Assembly (NCBI GenBank): GCA_036583965.1
Contig: JAZBQD010000096.1
Coordinates: forward strand, 39,139 to 103,138
DNA: 64,000 nucleotides
Source: Prunella strophiata
Taxonomy: Eukaryota; Chordata; Aves; Passeriformes; Prunellidae
Reading direction: 5' to 3'
Each line of letters starts with the position of its first letter. Position 1 is the first letter of the stretch. The notes below the pieces were generated by a model. The model was not told the DNA's origin, did not search any database, and saw only the letters and a program-made list of their open reading frames with translations. Positions 23,123-35,007 of the stretch are shown here, piece by piece. Position numbers and translations under genes: made by a program.

Positions 23123-23454
23123 TGTGGATACGACAGTCTGGTCAGAGAGAGAGAAAGCTAGATAAGTTTTCCTATGAATCGGTCTGGGAAGCTTTAGGGA
23201 GCTGGAGAGATAAATGATAATCAAATATTAAACAATCCGCAGGTGATGTTTTTTAACAAGTGTTTTTTCTCATAAAGTTGTTTACAGATGGGTGTCTCCT
23301 TAATTAGCCAATCATGTGAAATGTGTTGATTAAATGACCAATCAGGTCCACCTGTAGTAAACCAAGGTATAAAAAGGAGAGGATTGAATAAACGGGCTGC
23401 TTTTTCGCCTTTGCCTTCTGATCTGACTGTGTAATTTCTGACTTAATGGTGACA
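23123..23454 (+). repeat. ERVK1 5' LTR
   Basis: The LTR is 332 bp, TGTGGATACG...GGTGACA. It has a TATA-like 'gtataaaaagg' near 23370 and 'gaataaacgg' near 23388 as poly(A) signal. The matching copy is the 3' LTR at 33213-34117. Confidence 0.9.
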
Positions 23455-23456
23455 TC

Positions 23457-23474
23457 TGGTGACCACACCATGGA
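23457..23474 (+). promoter_or_regulatory. Primer-binding site, weak tRNA-Trp match
   Basis: It lies two bases after the LTR end. The first eight bases TGGTGACC match the Trp-type site used by avian alpharetroviruses; the remaining ten match poorly. Confidence 0.45.
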
Positions 23475-23646
23475 ATTGCAGCTATCAACCCTTTGTGGAG
23501 TGCGGGACAGACGGAGATGCCTAGAACCCCCCGCTGGGATCTTGCAATGCCCGCGCAGTTCGCTTGTGACTGGACAACCTCTGTTCCCCCGGGGAGGTAA
23601 CAGTGACCTTTCCCTGCGTCTTCCTGGAGAAGACTTGTCCCTTAGG

Positions 23647-25777
23647 TGTTGGAACTCAAGACATTCCTCTGACTGCCCTGGATGATCAGAGACCCTGGCA
23701 AGGGGCTCAGGGGACCTTGGCACAGAGTCAAAAACACCTGTGCCTTTGATTTTAGCCCATGGGAAAAATTACCAACTTTGTGTGAAGGTTTACAAGCCAC
23801 AAGAGTTTGAATAGAGTTATAGTTAATTTATCACAGGGTGAAAAAGTACAATTTTGGGGTTTTTAGAATGGGGGTTCAAGTGGCAAGATGTAGGAATTTG
23901 GGTGTGTCCTGTCCTTCTTCTTCTTTTTGTCCTCCATCTTCTGCTGTGATGGTGACACTTTTTAATTGGTTTAGAGTAGAAACAGACTGTCTAACATAGG
24001 TGATAGGTATTGGAAAATTATTGTAATAAAGGTGTCCTGGGTTGACAAGGAGATGAAGTTTTCAGGAAGTTGTGGCCAAAAAACCAATCAGAAATAAGGT
24101 TTGGATACTGACATCTGAGCTGGCCACTGAAGTTTTGGATACGCCTCTGAGAACACAAGGGGTTAAAAGCTGGGAATTCCCGAGAGACTTCTCTTTCCTT
24201 CTGGTCAGCAAAGAGTGCAGACCTCCCCCCCCCCAGCCCGGCTGTGGGCTGGGTGGGGGAGGGGAGGCCATGCGGTTTGGCCGAGGTGGGCCAGAAGCTC
24301 TGGGAGGAGGTGAGCAGTGGAGTCGGGCTCCTGCAGCACGGAAGACGGAGGGGTGGAAAGGAACAGAGATTGTGTCGGGCAGTCCCGGAGAACAGGGGGA
24401 GGCAGAGCGAGAGAGAGAGAGGGCAGCCTCCGCCAGCAGAGAAGAGGTGGGAGGAGGTACCCTGGCCTTGAACAGGCAGCTGCTTCGGGCAGCGCCTCCC
24501 CCCACGCCCCCTCCGGGAAGAGAGAGAGGCTGTTTGACTGCAAGCTGAGAAGGAGAAGGGAGGGCTGCGACGAGAAGGTGCCCAGCGTCCAGCCGTTCAG
24601 CCGTGGGAGTCCCGAGAGCTGACATACCCTGAGATTTTTAACCCTTTCCTTGGACAATGAAAGCTTCGGAACACCAGTCCTCCTTTTTGACATGAGATAG
24701 AAGGAAATGGGCAAGTGTATTAAAACCTGAGCAAGTGAAGGATGTTAGAAGAAGAATCCTAGGTGGGAGGAGATGGAGGAGTGGCTGTTGGCTGGACTCT
24801 TTCCTTGTATAGCCACCGATGGAACTCAGGTTTTTTTTTTCCTGTAACACAGAAACTGCATTTAAGGGGAGGCGATTGCTTGGATGCAAGGAAGATCTCA
24901 GCTCTTGAGACCCCTGGGCCCCAGGGGGTGAAATTTGGGGGGGACTAGCGTCCCAGTTGTCTCTCGAGACCTTTCGGCCCCAGGGGGTGAAGACTGGGGA
25001 GGACAAGCGTCCCACATAGCAAGAGACTGTAGCTTTCTTGGAAGTGGGCGTTGCATCCTTAAAAGGGGAACCCTAAAGGCAGTTCTGGTCTATGTGCAGT
25101 GGTGAGAGCACTGGACATAGAAGGGAGGGAAGAATCACGATGGCAAACTTTCTCTAAGTGGTGCCATGTGTAAAGTGGAAACAGAAGAGGCGTCAGTGGT
25201 GTTTCCAAAGAAGTCTGTGGTACAGGAGGGACTCCTCTCTCTTATTGGTGGACTGGGGGTTGATTGCCCAGGGAGTGGTAACTGAATTGTTATTGTGCAT
25301 TTGAAGTGTTGTTTTGATGTCTTGTGGTAGACTATTTTGGGGGGAGGAGGAGGAATGTTTTGAAAGTTTTCATTTCCAAGTGTGTGTGTGCTCTTATTGT
25401 AGTTATAAGTTAATAAATTTCTCCTGTATTTTCAAGGCTGAGCCTGCTCTGCTCTATTCCTAGTCTCATCTCACAAACCGTATTTGAGGAAAATACATTT
25501 TCATGGGGGCACTGGCATTGTGCCAGTGTCAAACCATGACAAAAGTACATGTAGTTCTTAGTATAAAAAGTTAACACCGCCCTAAAGGCTGGGATTGTGC
25601 CTCAACTTGACCTGCTGGACAGACCTCCGCAGGTCAGAGAAAGAATGTAATAGGTAAGGAAAAATAAACAACCTTGAAAAACAGAACCAAGATCTCTCGA
25701 CTTCTTTGGTCACGGGGCTGGGAGAAAAGGACTTTCTAATATCTCGGGAGCCAGAAAAAACAGCAGTAATCCCGAGA
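23647..25777 (+). mobile_element. Solo LTR-A3, nested in ERVK1 leader
   Basis: It aligns with LTR-A1 and is flanked by CTTAGG (23641-23646 and 25778-25783). It is split by LTR-J1: its own pieces are 23647-24032 and 25542-25777. The end reads CCGAGA rather than CCGACA. Confidence 0.82.
24033..25541 (+). mobile_element. Solo LTR-J1 (long ERVL-type), nested in LTR-A3
   Basis: The LTR is 1,509 bp, TGTCCTGGGTTG...AAACCATGACA, between AAAGG (24028-24032) and AAAGT (25542-25546). LTR-A sequence resumes after it. The second copy starts near 63016. GC-rich frames of up to 187 codons within it are not genes. Confidence 0.75.
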
Positions 25778-25900
25778 CTTAGGGACCCACGGTTTTGGCC
25801 CTAATAGCTTAAAAGCTAGGGCAGGAAAGTGTTCCCCAACAAAGCAAACAGTTGGTACCCTGCAGTAGTCTTGCTGGAGGCTGGGGAGGGTGCCTTCACG

Positions 25901-28780
25901 ATGGAAGTCACTGCTCTACAGAAGAACATGCAATTATTTCTGTGTGGAAAGATATGATTCCTCTTGTTGGAATTTCTGTGTCAGATGACTCACTCTGCTT
26001 GCCTGGGCCAAATCTCATGATTTTCTCATAGATGTGGACACCGCTTTTAGTTCACAGACGTGGGACGCATTAGGCTACTGGCTGTGGGAGGAGGTTGCTA
26101 GGGGAGATATGACCATGCCCCGATTAATACCTGTATGGGGAGTCCTGTCCAGAGCCTTGTGAGAACAGACCCAGAGGGAAAGTGAATCGGAAATAGGGAC
26201 CTCAGAGGGCGAAGATGCTGTTTCTGTGGGCACCGACACCCCAGGGGCCAGACAGGCAGGCCGGGCGGTTGCCAGCTTTTCCCCAGCTCCGCGCAGACCC
26301 GAGGGAGACATGGGGGCCCCCCGCGGAACCTATCTCTCGCATAGGGAATATGTTGCACCAAAATATCCTCATCCCTATGATTATGTGAAGCCAACATATC
26401 CTTCTCCTTCAAGGCTGCCACCACCAGATGTGGTAGCCGCGTTCTGGCCGTGCCTGGATGACGGCCCATCCCCATTTGTGCCGCTTTCGGCCCCTCCAGC
26501 GCTGCAGGAAGCACCAGGAGTGTCACTGCCACAACCAGCAGATTGGGCTTTCCCTGCTCTGCAAAGAGCAGCTGGCGAGCCTCTGTGACAGTTAGCCCTG
26601 CTTCAGCCACCGGTGATGCCCGTCTCTGCTCCGCGGGAAGCAGCGGACATGTCTCTGTTTTGGCCAGCCTCGCCTCACCCAGCAAGGCTACCTTTCGCTG
26701 CTCCACAAGCTGCTTGGCCCCGCCTGCCAGCCCTGCTTCCCCTCCTCTGCAGCGAGCCGGGGGACCGACTCTTTCACGGCCAACAGAAGCCATTGCCCCT
26801 GCCGCTGATCCCCCCCCTCCGCACCGCAGGTGAGAGTGGAACTGCCTCCGTCATCAGTGGGTGCCGCAGTTGGCCCAATCGCCCCGTCAACTCCCTTGTC
26901 GTCAGCTATGGAGCCTGCGCAAATGTACTGGCAGCACCGTCCGCCATCGTCAGCGCCTGCTGGCGAACATTTGTTCCAGCTAAGATTGCACTCCCCTCTG
27001 GTTTCCCCTCCTCTTCTATGGCACCTGCGCAGAGGACAGCGGCACCGGCAGCGTCTTTCCTATCAGTAAATGACACAACAGGGCCCCCCCACCTTTAGCT
27101 GCGGAACAATTGCCTCCTCCTCCTCCCTGTGCAGCGGGTGACTCGGCTGACTTAATGTCTTTTGCAGTTCTACCACTACAGCCTGCGCAGCTTGTCATGG
27201 GCAGGGCTGCGCCACAGGCGGTGGCCGTGCCGGCGGTCGCTGCGCCTGCAGCGGCCACAGCACTGCCCGCCACCACGTCTCAAGCCGCGCCACTCGCAGC
27301 TGGGCCCCCGGCTGCCATGCCTCCAGCAGCCGGTTCCCCCACGCCAGGGCTCGCAACCAGCCCTTGGCTCCACAGTCCAGAGTCGGTTTCTCGACTTCAG
27401 AGCCTTTGGCCAACCCACCACCCGCTGCTACCCGCAGGCTATCCTCCCCATCCCAGGGCAGGAACAGTGACAGTGATGAATAGCAACAGCCTGTCCCCCA
27501 ATGGGGGCGTGCCCTGGCGGCAGAAAGCCGGCACTGACAAGCAGCGACATTGTCCCAGAGTCATCTCTGGACTTTGCCTTTGTCAGGTGACCGTGTGACT
27601 CATGAACCCTCGCCGCTTTTGGGAATCAGTTAAGATGCGAGCTTTAGAGAATGGGGATTGGACCTAATAGAAAGGTGGGAATGCCAATGTGTGGACTTAC
27701 TACCACGGCAGATCCAGGAGAAGGTGCCACAGATGAAGTCAAATAGTTAATCCAGAATCTGAGGAGGGGACTCAGGTGGATCAAGGAGACAATGTTCCAT
27801 CACAAGGGGGAGTCCAAGCCTTTCCCTGTGTATAAAGCTGTCCCAAATACAGGACAAACTGACAGGCACTGACAGTCATTGCCTGGTGGGTTGTCCAATA
27901 TTTGCAAGATAAGGTAGCAAAATATGGCCTTGGTTCTACACAAGTTATGCAAGTTATCAGCGTGCTAAACATGGACCTGCTTGCTCCATTTGATATCAGA
28001 CATATAGCTCAAGTATTGTTCCAACCTGTGCAATTTAAAGTTTTTCAGGACAATTGGAGGCAGGTCACTCAAAGGGTTGCAGCAGAGAACATGCAATTGC
28101 CTCAGAGGGATCTTTGGTATTCCAGTGGGGGTGGATGTTCTCATGGGGGAAAATGCCTTTTCTAATCCTGATCTTCAGGCTACCTGGGACCCTGCCGTTC
28201 TTGAGCAGAGTCAAAGGGTAGGGGTTTTAGCATTGTTAAAAACTATAGAAATGGCTGCTCCCAACCCACAATATGTGACAATAACTCAAGGAATAAAAGA
28301 ACCATATCTACCATTTGTTGAGAAAATTGCAGCAGCCCTGGAGAAACAAGTTGAGGATGATAACTTGAGGCAGATTTTATGCAAACAGTTAGCGAGGGAC
28401 AATGCAAACAATGATTGCCGGAAGATCACAGATGCTCTTCCAGGTGACCCAGTGCTAACAGACAGGGTCCAAGCATGTTCCAAAGTAGGTACTGTAGACT
28501 ACAAAATGTCTGCTCTAGTGGCTGCCTTACGGCCAGGCCAGAAATCCTCAGGGGACGGATAACAGAAAAAAAGGAAAGAATAAGGGCAAGAGAAAATAGG
28601 GAACACACAAGCAGACAGAAACAAATACCAATTTCTTGTGCTCTAAGTACTTAAAAGCAGGTCATTTTGCAACCCAATGTAAGTCTAAATATCATGCCAA
28701 TGGCCAGCTTTCAGTAGGCCTGGGAAACAGGAGCATGAGCGCATAGGGGAACTGCAGCTCTGACACAAGTGATTCCCCAG
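25901..28780 (+). pseudogene. gag: ERVK1 gag (matrix, proline-rich, capsid, nucleocapsid)
   Basis: A start ATG at 25901 follows the leader. Matrix-like sequence, including TWDALGYWLWEEVARGD, runs 26000-26160 and then meets an in-frame stop near 26161. A proline/alanine-rich linker covers about 26200-27600. Capsid sequence follows: 27900-28165 in one frame and 28077-28562 in another, the latter with a major-homology-like block (QG..EPYLPFV) near 28288-28330. A nucleocapsid zinc knuckle is seen near 28639-28680 as CSKYLKAGHFATQC, where the second cysteine of CCHC is tyrosine. Gag would form the core of the particle. Several frameshifts and stops make this copy non-functional. Confidence 0.85.
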
Positions 28781-28789
28781 GGCATGGTA

Positions 28790-29520
28790 CCAGCACAGGC
28801 TTGCTCAGCCATCTCAGGGGCAGCACGCATGGCTCAGCTGGGGTGGATGTATACACGGCAGCAACAGTCATCTTAGAATCCTGTCATGTACATAAGGTTC
28901 CTTTGGATGAGTTTGGACCTTTAGGGCAAGGACTGAGCGCATTGCTTGTGGGAAGATCTAGTGCCATCCTCCAAGTATCTTTGTACATCCAGGGAGTCAT
29001 TGACTCTTATTTTACAGGTCAAATTTGTGCCATGGTTTCCATGGCCACGCCCCTGTCACTATTCCGGCAGGGACTTGGATTCCTCAACTTGTGCCTTTTC
29101 AGTCATGTGTCCCCAGGAACTGACCAGGGGACTCGTGAGGATGGTGGCTTCGAAATCCACAGGACCACCACAAGTCTTCTGGTCTGCAGACTTTTTTGCT
29201 CAGTGACCACAGATGACATGTACCCTGGTTCTACCAGGTGCCAGCTCGCCGGACATCTGGCTTCGAGGTTTGATTGACACAGGGGCTGACGTGACAATCA
29301 TCTCCTTCTCTGCGTGGCCTCCTATGTGGCCTTTGGCTTCCACAGGGTTGGCCATTGAAAGGTTGGGGGATGCAACGCAGACCTTTGTAAACCAACGGTC
29401 TGTGTTGATCAAAAACATAGATAGGTAGATGGCTGCAGTTCAACCCAATGTCACTACAGCTCCAATCAATCTCTGGGGATGGGATGTATTGGCAGCCTGG
29501 GGGGTATGAATTGGGATGGA
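28790..29520 (+). pseudogene. pro: ERVK1 dUTPase and aspartic protease
   Basis: The region 28801-29090 encodes a dUTPase-like segment with GSAGVDVY near 28828 and a PLGQGLSALLVGRSSA block near 28923, matching conserved dUTPase motifs. Dut hydrolyses dUTP to keep uracil out of viral DNA. From about 29213 in another frame comes a retroviral aspartic protease: LIDTGADVTIIS with catalytic DTG codons at 29276-29284, and a C-terminal WGWDVLAAWGV near 29476-29510. A stop at about 29428 splits the protease. The dUTPase-protease order is characteristic of betaretroviruses. Confidence 0.85.
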
Positions 29521-29584
29521 CTTTTAACTGGGGCCACTGCGCTGAAGGGCAGAAAATATCCTACTGCCGCCTTTACGCTGGCTA

Positions 29585-32287
29585 GTGGACAGACCCATCT
29601 GGGAAAACCAGTGGCCCCTGACAAAAGAAAAATTGGTTGCCCTTCATGAATTGGTTCAGGAACAACTTCAACAGGGACACACTGAGCCTTCCACTAGTCC
29701 CTGGAATACTCCTGTCTTTATGATAAAGAAAAAATCTGGGAAATGGAGGCTGTTACAGGACGTCCGGAAAATTAATGCAGTGATGGAAAGTATGGGGGCA
29801 TTGCAGCCTGGTATGCCCTCACCCACCATACTCCCTACGGGATGGGAAAATTTTCTCATTGATCTGAAGGATTGTTTTTTCTCAATTCCTTTGCATCTGG
29901 ATGACAAACCAAAGTTTGCCTTTACAGTGCCTGCAATTAACAATGCTGAACCCATACAGAGATATCAATGGAAAGTTTTGCCACAGGGCTGTCGCAACAG
30001 CCTAACTATTTGTCAGTGGTATGTGGCTCAGACCTTGTCCGGAGTCCGCGAGCAGTTTCCTCATGCATATTGCTATCACTGCATGGATGACATCCTGGTG
30101 GCAGCATCCACCCAGGATGAGTTGCTGTGGATATAGCCTCAGCAGTTCACTGCTCTGCATTCTTATGGGCTGCAAGTGGCTCTGGAGAAGGTTCAACAGC
30201 ATCCTCCTTGGAAATATGTGGGAGTCAAAATTCTGGACCAAACTGTTCAGCATCAAGAGGTGCAATTCATGGATTCTATTAAGACACTGAATGATGCCCA
30301 TAAATTTCTGGGTGTCATCAGTTGGTTGTGTCCTTATTTGGGACTAACCACAAAACAGTCGTCCCCACTGTATGATAGTCTAAGCGGGGACCCTGACCTG
30401 AGATCACCTTGAAAATTGCCTCCTGAGGCACGATGAACACTGGAGGAAGTCCAACAAGCTGTTTCTGCTCGACAGGTTCATCGAGTAGATCCCTCCATTG
30501 ATATCACTGTCTTCATTACCAACCCAGATTTTCATCCTACAGGTATCATTGGCCAATGGAGTGACAAATGGTCTGATCCCTTGCACATTTTGGAATGGGT
30601 CTTCTTGCCACATCAACCAAAAAAGACAGCAGCCACGTTGTTTGAATTGATCACTCATTTGATAATCAAATGCCGTCAACGGTGTTTGCAATTAATGGCA
30701 GTTGATCCTGCAAAAATTATTCTTCCAGTACAATGGGAAGACTTTGAATGGAGCTTTGCTAACAGTGCTCCTTTGCAAAGTGCGCTGCAAAACTTTTCAG
30801 GGCAGATTGCTTATCATCTGCCCAGTCATAAGTTACTGCAGTTGGCAAAATCAACCAATCTGTCTTTGCAGCCAAAAAGTAGTCGGGTGCCAGTGCAAGG
30901 ACCCACCGTCTTCACTGACGGTTCCAGAAAAACGGGGAAAACCATCGTTACTTGGAAGGATGAATCTGGGTGGCAAGTGCTGAAAGGCCACGAGTCAGGC
31001 TCAGCCCAATTGGTTGAATTAAAGGCTGTTGCCATGGTATTCCAGAAATTTTCTCAGGTGCCTCTGAACTTGGTCACTGATTCTGCCTATGTCGCAGACA
31101 TAACCAAATGTTTGGATTGTTCACTTCTGAAGGAAGTCAGTAATGCAGTTTTGTTTCAGTTATTGAAAGCCTTGTGGTGTGCAATTCAGACCCGAGTTCA
31201 TTCGTATTACATCTTGCACATTCGGAGTCACACCAATTTACCAGGTTTCATAACAGAAGGTAATGCCAGGGCTGACAGGCTAGGTAACCCTGCATGGGTA
31301 GCGCCTCAGCCTGACAAGATTGCGCAAGCCAAAGCGTCGCATGATTTTTTCCATCAAAGTGCACATACCCTGCAGAAACAATTTCAGTTAATGCCAACTG
31401 AGGCTTGTGACATTGTCAGTTCTTGCACTGACTGTCACGGACTTGCTGCACCTTTACCCGAGGGGGTGAACCCCAGAGGCCTAAAGGCCTTGCAGCTTTG
31501 GCAAACAGATGTTACTCACATCGCTGAATTTAGCAGCCTTAAGTATATGCACGTGTCTATTGACACCTTCTCTGCCATGTGGGCACCTGCTCATACTGGA
31601 GAAAAGGGTCACGACGTGATTGCCCATTGGAGAATGGCTTTTGCAATTTTAGGAATACCTTCTTCTGTCAAAACTGATAATGGTCCTGCCTACATATCGC
31701 AGAAGACGAGGCAGTTTTTGCGCTTATGGGGAGTCTCACACAAACTTGGTATCCAGCACTCTCCAACGGGCCAGGCCATTGTTGAATGTGCTCATGGTAC
31801 TTTAAAGCGTGTTCTGGATAAACAAAAAAGGGGGATGCCTGGAGAAACCCCGCAGAGTCGATTGGAAAAAGCTCTATATACAATCAATCATCTTACAGTG
31901 CCACAAAATTCAGAGAATCCTGTCATTCTAAATGATTTTCTCTTGTTGCAGTCTTCAGGTGAGATGCACTTGCCTCGAGTGAAAGTCTGGATACTGGACT
32001 TAACCACTAATAAATGGGAGGGCCTGTGCGACCTTATCACTTGGGGCTGCAGGTATGCATGCGTTTCCACAGATACTGGGGTACGGTGGATACCTGCAAG
32101 GTGTGTTCGCCCTGACTTGCAACACCAAAAACAGAATGTGGCCAACAGGCAACCTTCGAACAATGATCAAGATGCCAACCTGTGGAACCACCCCCCCCCA
32201 GGTTCCCCTGATGGGGACACCCAAAAAAATTCTGTGCCAGAATTGAGAGATGAATGGGACTTTTGGTTTTTTTCAGTCTTCAGGTAG
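29585..32287 (+). pseudogene. pol: ERVK1 pol: reverse transcriptase, RNase H, integrase
   Basis: All of pol reads in one frame across 2.7 kb, broken only by stops at 30134-30136, 30410-30412 and about 30431. RT motifs include a [11 protein letters not shown] block near 29860 and a VLPQG block near 29980. The active-site motif reads CMDD (30080-30091) instead of the usual YMDD. From 30437 to 32287 the frame is open. RNase H carboxylates are at 30917 (D), 31016 (E) and 31079 (D). Integrase shows an HHCC finger and a D,D,35,E core: D at 31508 and 31676, E at 31784, with exactly 35 residues between the last two. The C-terminus runs into a reverse LTR insertion. RT copies RNA to DNA and integrase inserts it; this copy cannot give one product. 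Confidence 0.92.
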
Positions 32288-32730
32288 TTGTTTATTTTTT
32301 CTCTTATCAACAGTTCAGCACACCATCTACATACTAGACTTAGCGTACAAAGAGAAAGGCACCAAAAAGTCACAAGATACACAGGTTCAACGACTTTTAA
32401 AATTATTTTGTCCAATTAACTTCTAGAACGTATTTTATTTCTACCTTTCTACCAATAACTAATTATTTGTCTGTTCATGCAACATCTGCATTGCAGCTCT
32501 TTCAAACCAATCACTCTGTGCTACCAACACTGCAGAAAATGGAGTAGATGAAGAACAAGAAGGAGATCAGACAATGCCTACAATCCTCCATCTTGGCTTT
32601 CTATCTATCTCCATACTAAAACCCTAAAACTCTAAGTTTTTCACCATGTGATAAGCTATACTACTCTCTATTTCACACACTCATAGATTCCAATTCATCC
32701 CAAAGTCTTGGAAGCTTTCTATATCGGACA
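32288..32730 (-). mobile_element. LTR-Q1, reverse, at end of ERVK1 pol
   Basis: The reverse complement resembles LTR-A in layout and matches 40441-40740 ('gaaagcttccaagactt', 'ccaagatggagg'). It ends TATCGGACA at 32730; the left end and TSD are unclear. An AATAAA on the minus strand lies near 32300. Confidence 0.65.
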
Positions 32731-33198
32731 AAGGTTAAAAGCAGTGTTCGCCTGGGGATCAGGACTTCTCAGGACAGGCAGAGAAATATTCCCATTGCCC
32801 TGGGTTCCAACACTGACCATCAATCAGATGGCCCCTCTACGAGTGGGGAATGAACATTCTATTTTTTCTTTGTTTCTGAAAAAGGGTTGTTGACAAGTTA
32901 GACTGTCAATTCTTTGAGCAGACTAACAATGTTTTGCTACTGTATTAGAATTAGTATGCTTACTGTATTAGAATAGGTAACTGATTTTAGGATTAATAGT
33001 GCATTTCTTGTAAGAAGGAACCACAAGACTTGATGTTGGTAAATATGTTGGAAATCTCCCTGACCATTCTATGTCAGTGTCCAATTGAGGTTTTGATTGG
33101 TAACTGGCGACTACTAGAGGAACCTCCGGAGCTGTGTTTGTTCTCCTTTCTGCAAGGGGCCCTGCAGAGGATTACAAACACCACCTCTTCCTTTAAAC
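32731..33198 (+). other. ERVK1 region between pol and 3' LTR, no env recognised
   Basis: About 470 bp in which I see no surface or transmembrane envelope signature. It is either the end of a deleted env or non-coding sequence before the polypurine tract. Confidence 0.55.
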
Positions 33199-33210
33199 AA
33201 AAAAGGGGGA
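33199..33210 (+). promoter_or_regulatory. ERVK1 polypurine tract
   Basis: A purine run AAAAAAGGGGGA lies two bases before the 3' LTR start, the usual plus-strand primer position. Confidence 0.85.
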
Positions 33211-33212
33211 CC

Positions 33213-34117
33213 TGTGGATACAACAGTCTGGTCAGAGAGATAGAAAGCTAGATAAGTTTTCCCATGAATTGGTCTGGGAAACTTTAGGGAGCTGGAGAGA
33301 TAAATGATAATCAAATATTAAACAATCAGCAGGTGGTGTTTTTTACAAGTGGTTTTTCTCATAAAGCTGTTTACAGATGGATGTGAATCATGATTTTAGC
33401 TGAGGATTCGAACCAATTCTTACTGAAGTTAGATATACCAACAATAGGTTAATGATTATTAGATGCTTAAGCTAAGGCTAATTGTTATATTATGAGCTCA
33501 TTTATAGAAGGAAGTAGAGCAAGTGAACCATTATAGGAACATATTGAAACCAGTAGAACAATGCCCAGCACCTAGACTCTGTGCTAATCCATCACGAAGC
33601 AGGGGGCCTTGGATCATGCCAGAGGGTCACAAACACCTGACAAAGTCCTTCCTGACTTCCTTCCTGGGACCACTGACCCAATTCAAGACCACCGACCCAA
33701 TTCAAGAGAAGAACTGCTCATGCGTGAAGGACTAATAAACTCATTTTAATACCAAGTGGGGATGGGAGGACATGGGGTTATGCATATGTATTATTTTGAG
33801 AAATAAATAGAAGGCAAAAATATTTGTGCCGTGCGGTCACACATTTCGACACCCCCCCCCCCCCCCCCGTGCCACCCGCTGGTGTAATAAACATATCACT
33901 TTTTAACTTTGACTAGTTAGACAGTCTTTGTCAGTGATTTTCAGTTTTAATGATTCAGGTGTCTCCTTAATTAGCCAATCATGTGAAATGTGTTGATTAA
34001 ATGACCAATCAGGTCCACCTGTAGCAAACCAAGGTATAAAAAATAGAGGACTGAATAAAGGGGCTGCTTTTTAGCCTTCTGATCTGACTCTGTGTAATTT
34101 CTGACTCAACGGGGACA
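33213..34117 (+). repeat. ERVK1 3' LTR, split by LTR-R
   Basis: Pieces 33213-33381 and 33958-34117 match the 5' LTR in order. The end reads GGGGACA, followed by the GAGGCC duplication. Confidence 0.9.
33382..33957 (+). mobile_element. LTR-R inserted in ERVK1 3' LTR
   Basis: It starts TGTGAATCATG and ends AATGATTCA, an inverted-repeat-like pair of ends. It has 'gtaataaacatatcac' and a C17 tract at 33852-33868. The host LTR resumes immediately after. A clean TSD is not visible. Confidence 0.7.
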
Positions 34118-34123
34118 GAGGCC

Positions 34124-34639
34124 CTCACTAACAACTCGGCATTCTGAATGACCACAGAATACAAGCTAGATTTTTTACAAAATGGCAAGAATTCTGAATT
34201 ACATTGGTCAAACAGAGAATATTTACCATGATGCATATGAAAAAGAGAAATGTTACTTAAAATTGCACATCAAAAAGCCACCGTTTTTCTTCCTTTTCTT
34301 CTTCTGATTGCTAGCTCTATTTGAATTTGTGTCGTGGGTTAATCTTGAACTACAGGCCAAACTGTCACTCAGCCATTCACTCACTTCCTCTCTTCAGTGG
34401 GAGAAAACAAAGTCTCTGTTAGTTCATCCCAAGCATTAAATTGTCAAAAAGATTGTTGCAGTACTTGAAAAATATGGAATAAAAGACAATTTTGATTGAC
34501 AGTACAAGTAATTGCATTTTAGGCTCACCCAGAAAACAGAATGACAGCAACATACTGAGGTTGTTCTTTATTATATGTCAAAACCCCATAATAATTGTAG
34601 CACAACTATGTTTTGTTTTGGGGTTTGTTGCCATAAAAT
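34124..34639. other. Unclassified host-like sequence
   Basis: AT-rich sequence flanking ERVK1 with no recognisable gene or repeat end. Confidence 0.5.
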
Positions 34640-34935
34640 TATAGAATTATAGAATGGTTTAGGTTAGAAGAGACCTTTAAAAGATCATCTAGTCCAACCC
34701 CCTTGCTTTGGGCAAACACATCTTTCACTAGATCACATTACTTAATGCCCCATCCAACCAGACCTTGAATGCTTCGAGGGGTGGGGCATTGACAACTTCT
34801 CTGGGCAACCTATTCCAGTGTCTCACCACCCTCACTGTAAAAGAATTTTTCCTTATATCCAATCTAAATCTACTCTCTTTCATTTTAAAACCAGTGCTCC
34901 TCTTCCTGTCACTACAGGCCCTGGGAAAAATTCTC
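34640..34935 (-). mobile_element. CR1 3' end fragment
   Basis: 'atagaatggttt...agatcatctagtccaa' at 34650-34700 is the CR1 3' tail in reverse; typical CR1 3' sequence follows to about 34935. Confidence 0.85.
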
Positions 34936-35007
34936 TGTCTTTCTGGATTGATTGATTACATGTTTGATTGCTTCTCTGAACTGTCTGTGTACAAACACAT
35001 ACAGCAC

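Larger units (their letters stand above)
23123..34117 (+). mobile_element. ERVK1: betaretrovirus-like provirus, about 11 kb
   Basis: This is a complete insertion bounded by two LTRs of one family and a perfect 6-bp target duplication GAGGCC (23117-23122 and 34118-34123). Order: 5' LTR, primer site, leader (split by LTR-A3 and its passenger J1), gag, dUTPase-protease, pol, a reverse LTR-Q1 insertion, an env-less stretch, polypurine tract, and a 3' LTR split by LTR-R. dUTPase next to protease and the 6-bp TSD place it with betaretrovirus-like ERVK. The two LTRs differ at roughly 20 positions in about 330 bp by eye, so it is not very recent. Confidence 0.92.

Noticed and set aside
24062..24714. 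Overlapping frames of 158-187 codons on both strands
   Set aside because: They are composition-driven frames in the GC-rich part of LTR-J1; the second copy at 63 kb does not conserve them.
26098..27598. Several frames over 150 codons on both strands
   Set aside because: They are shadows of the GC-rich, proline-coding gag linker of ERVK1.
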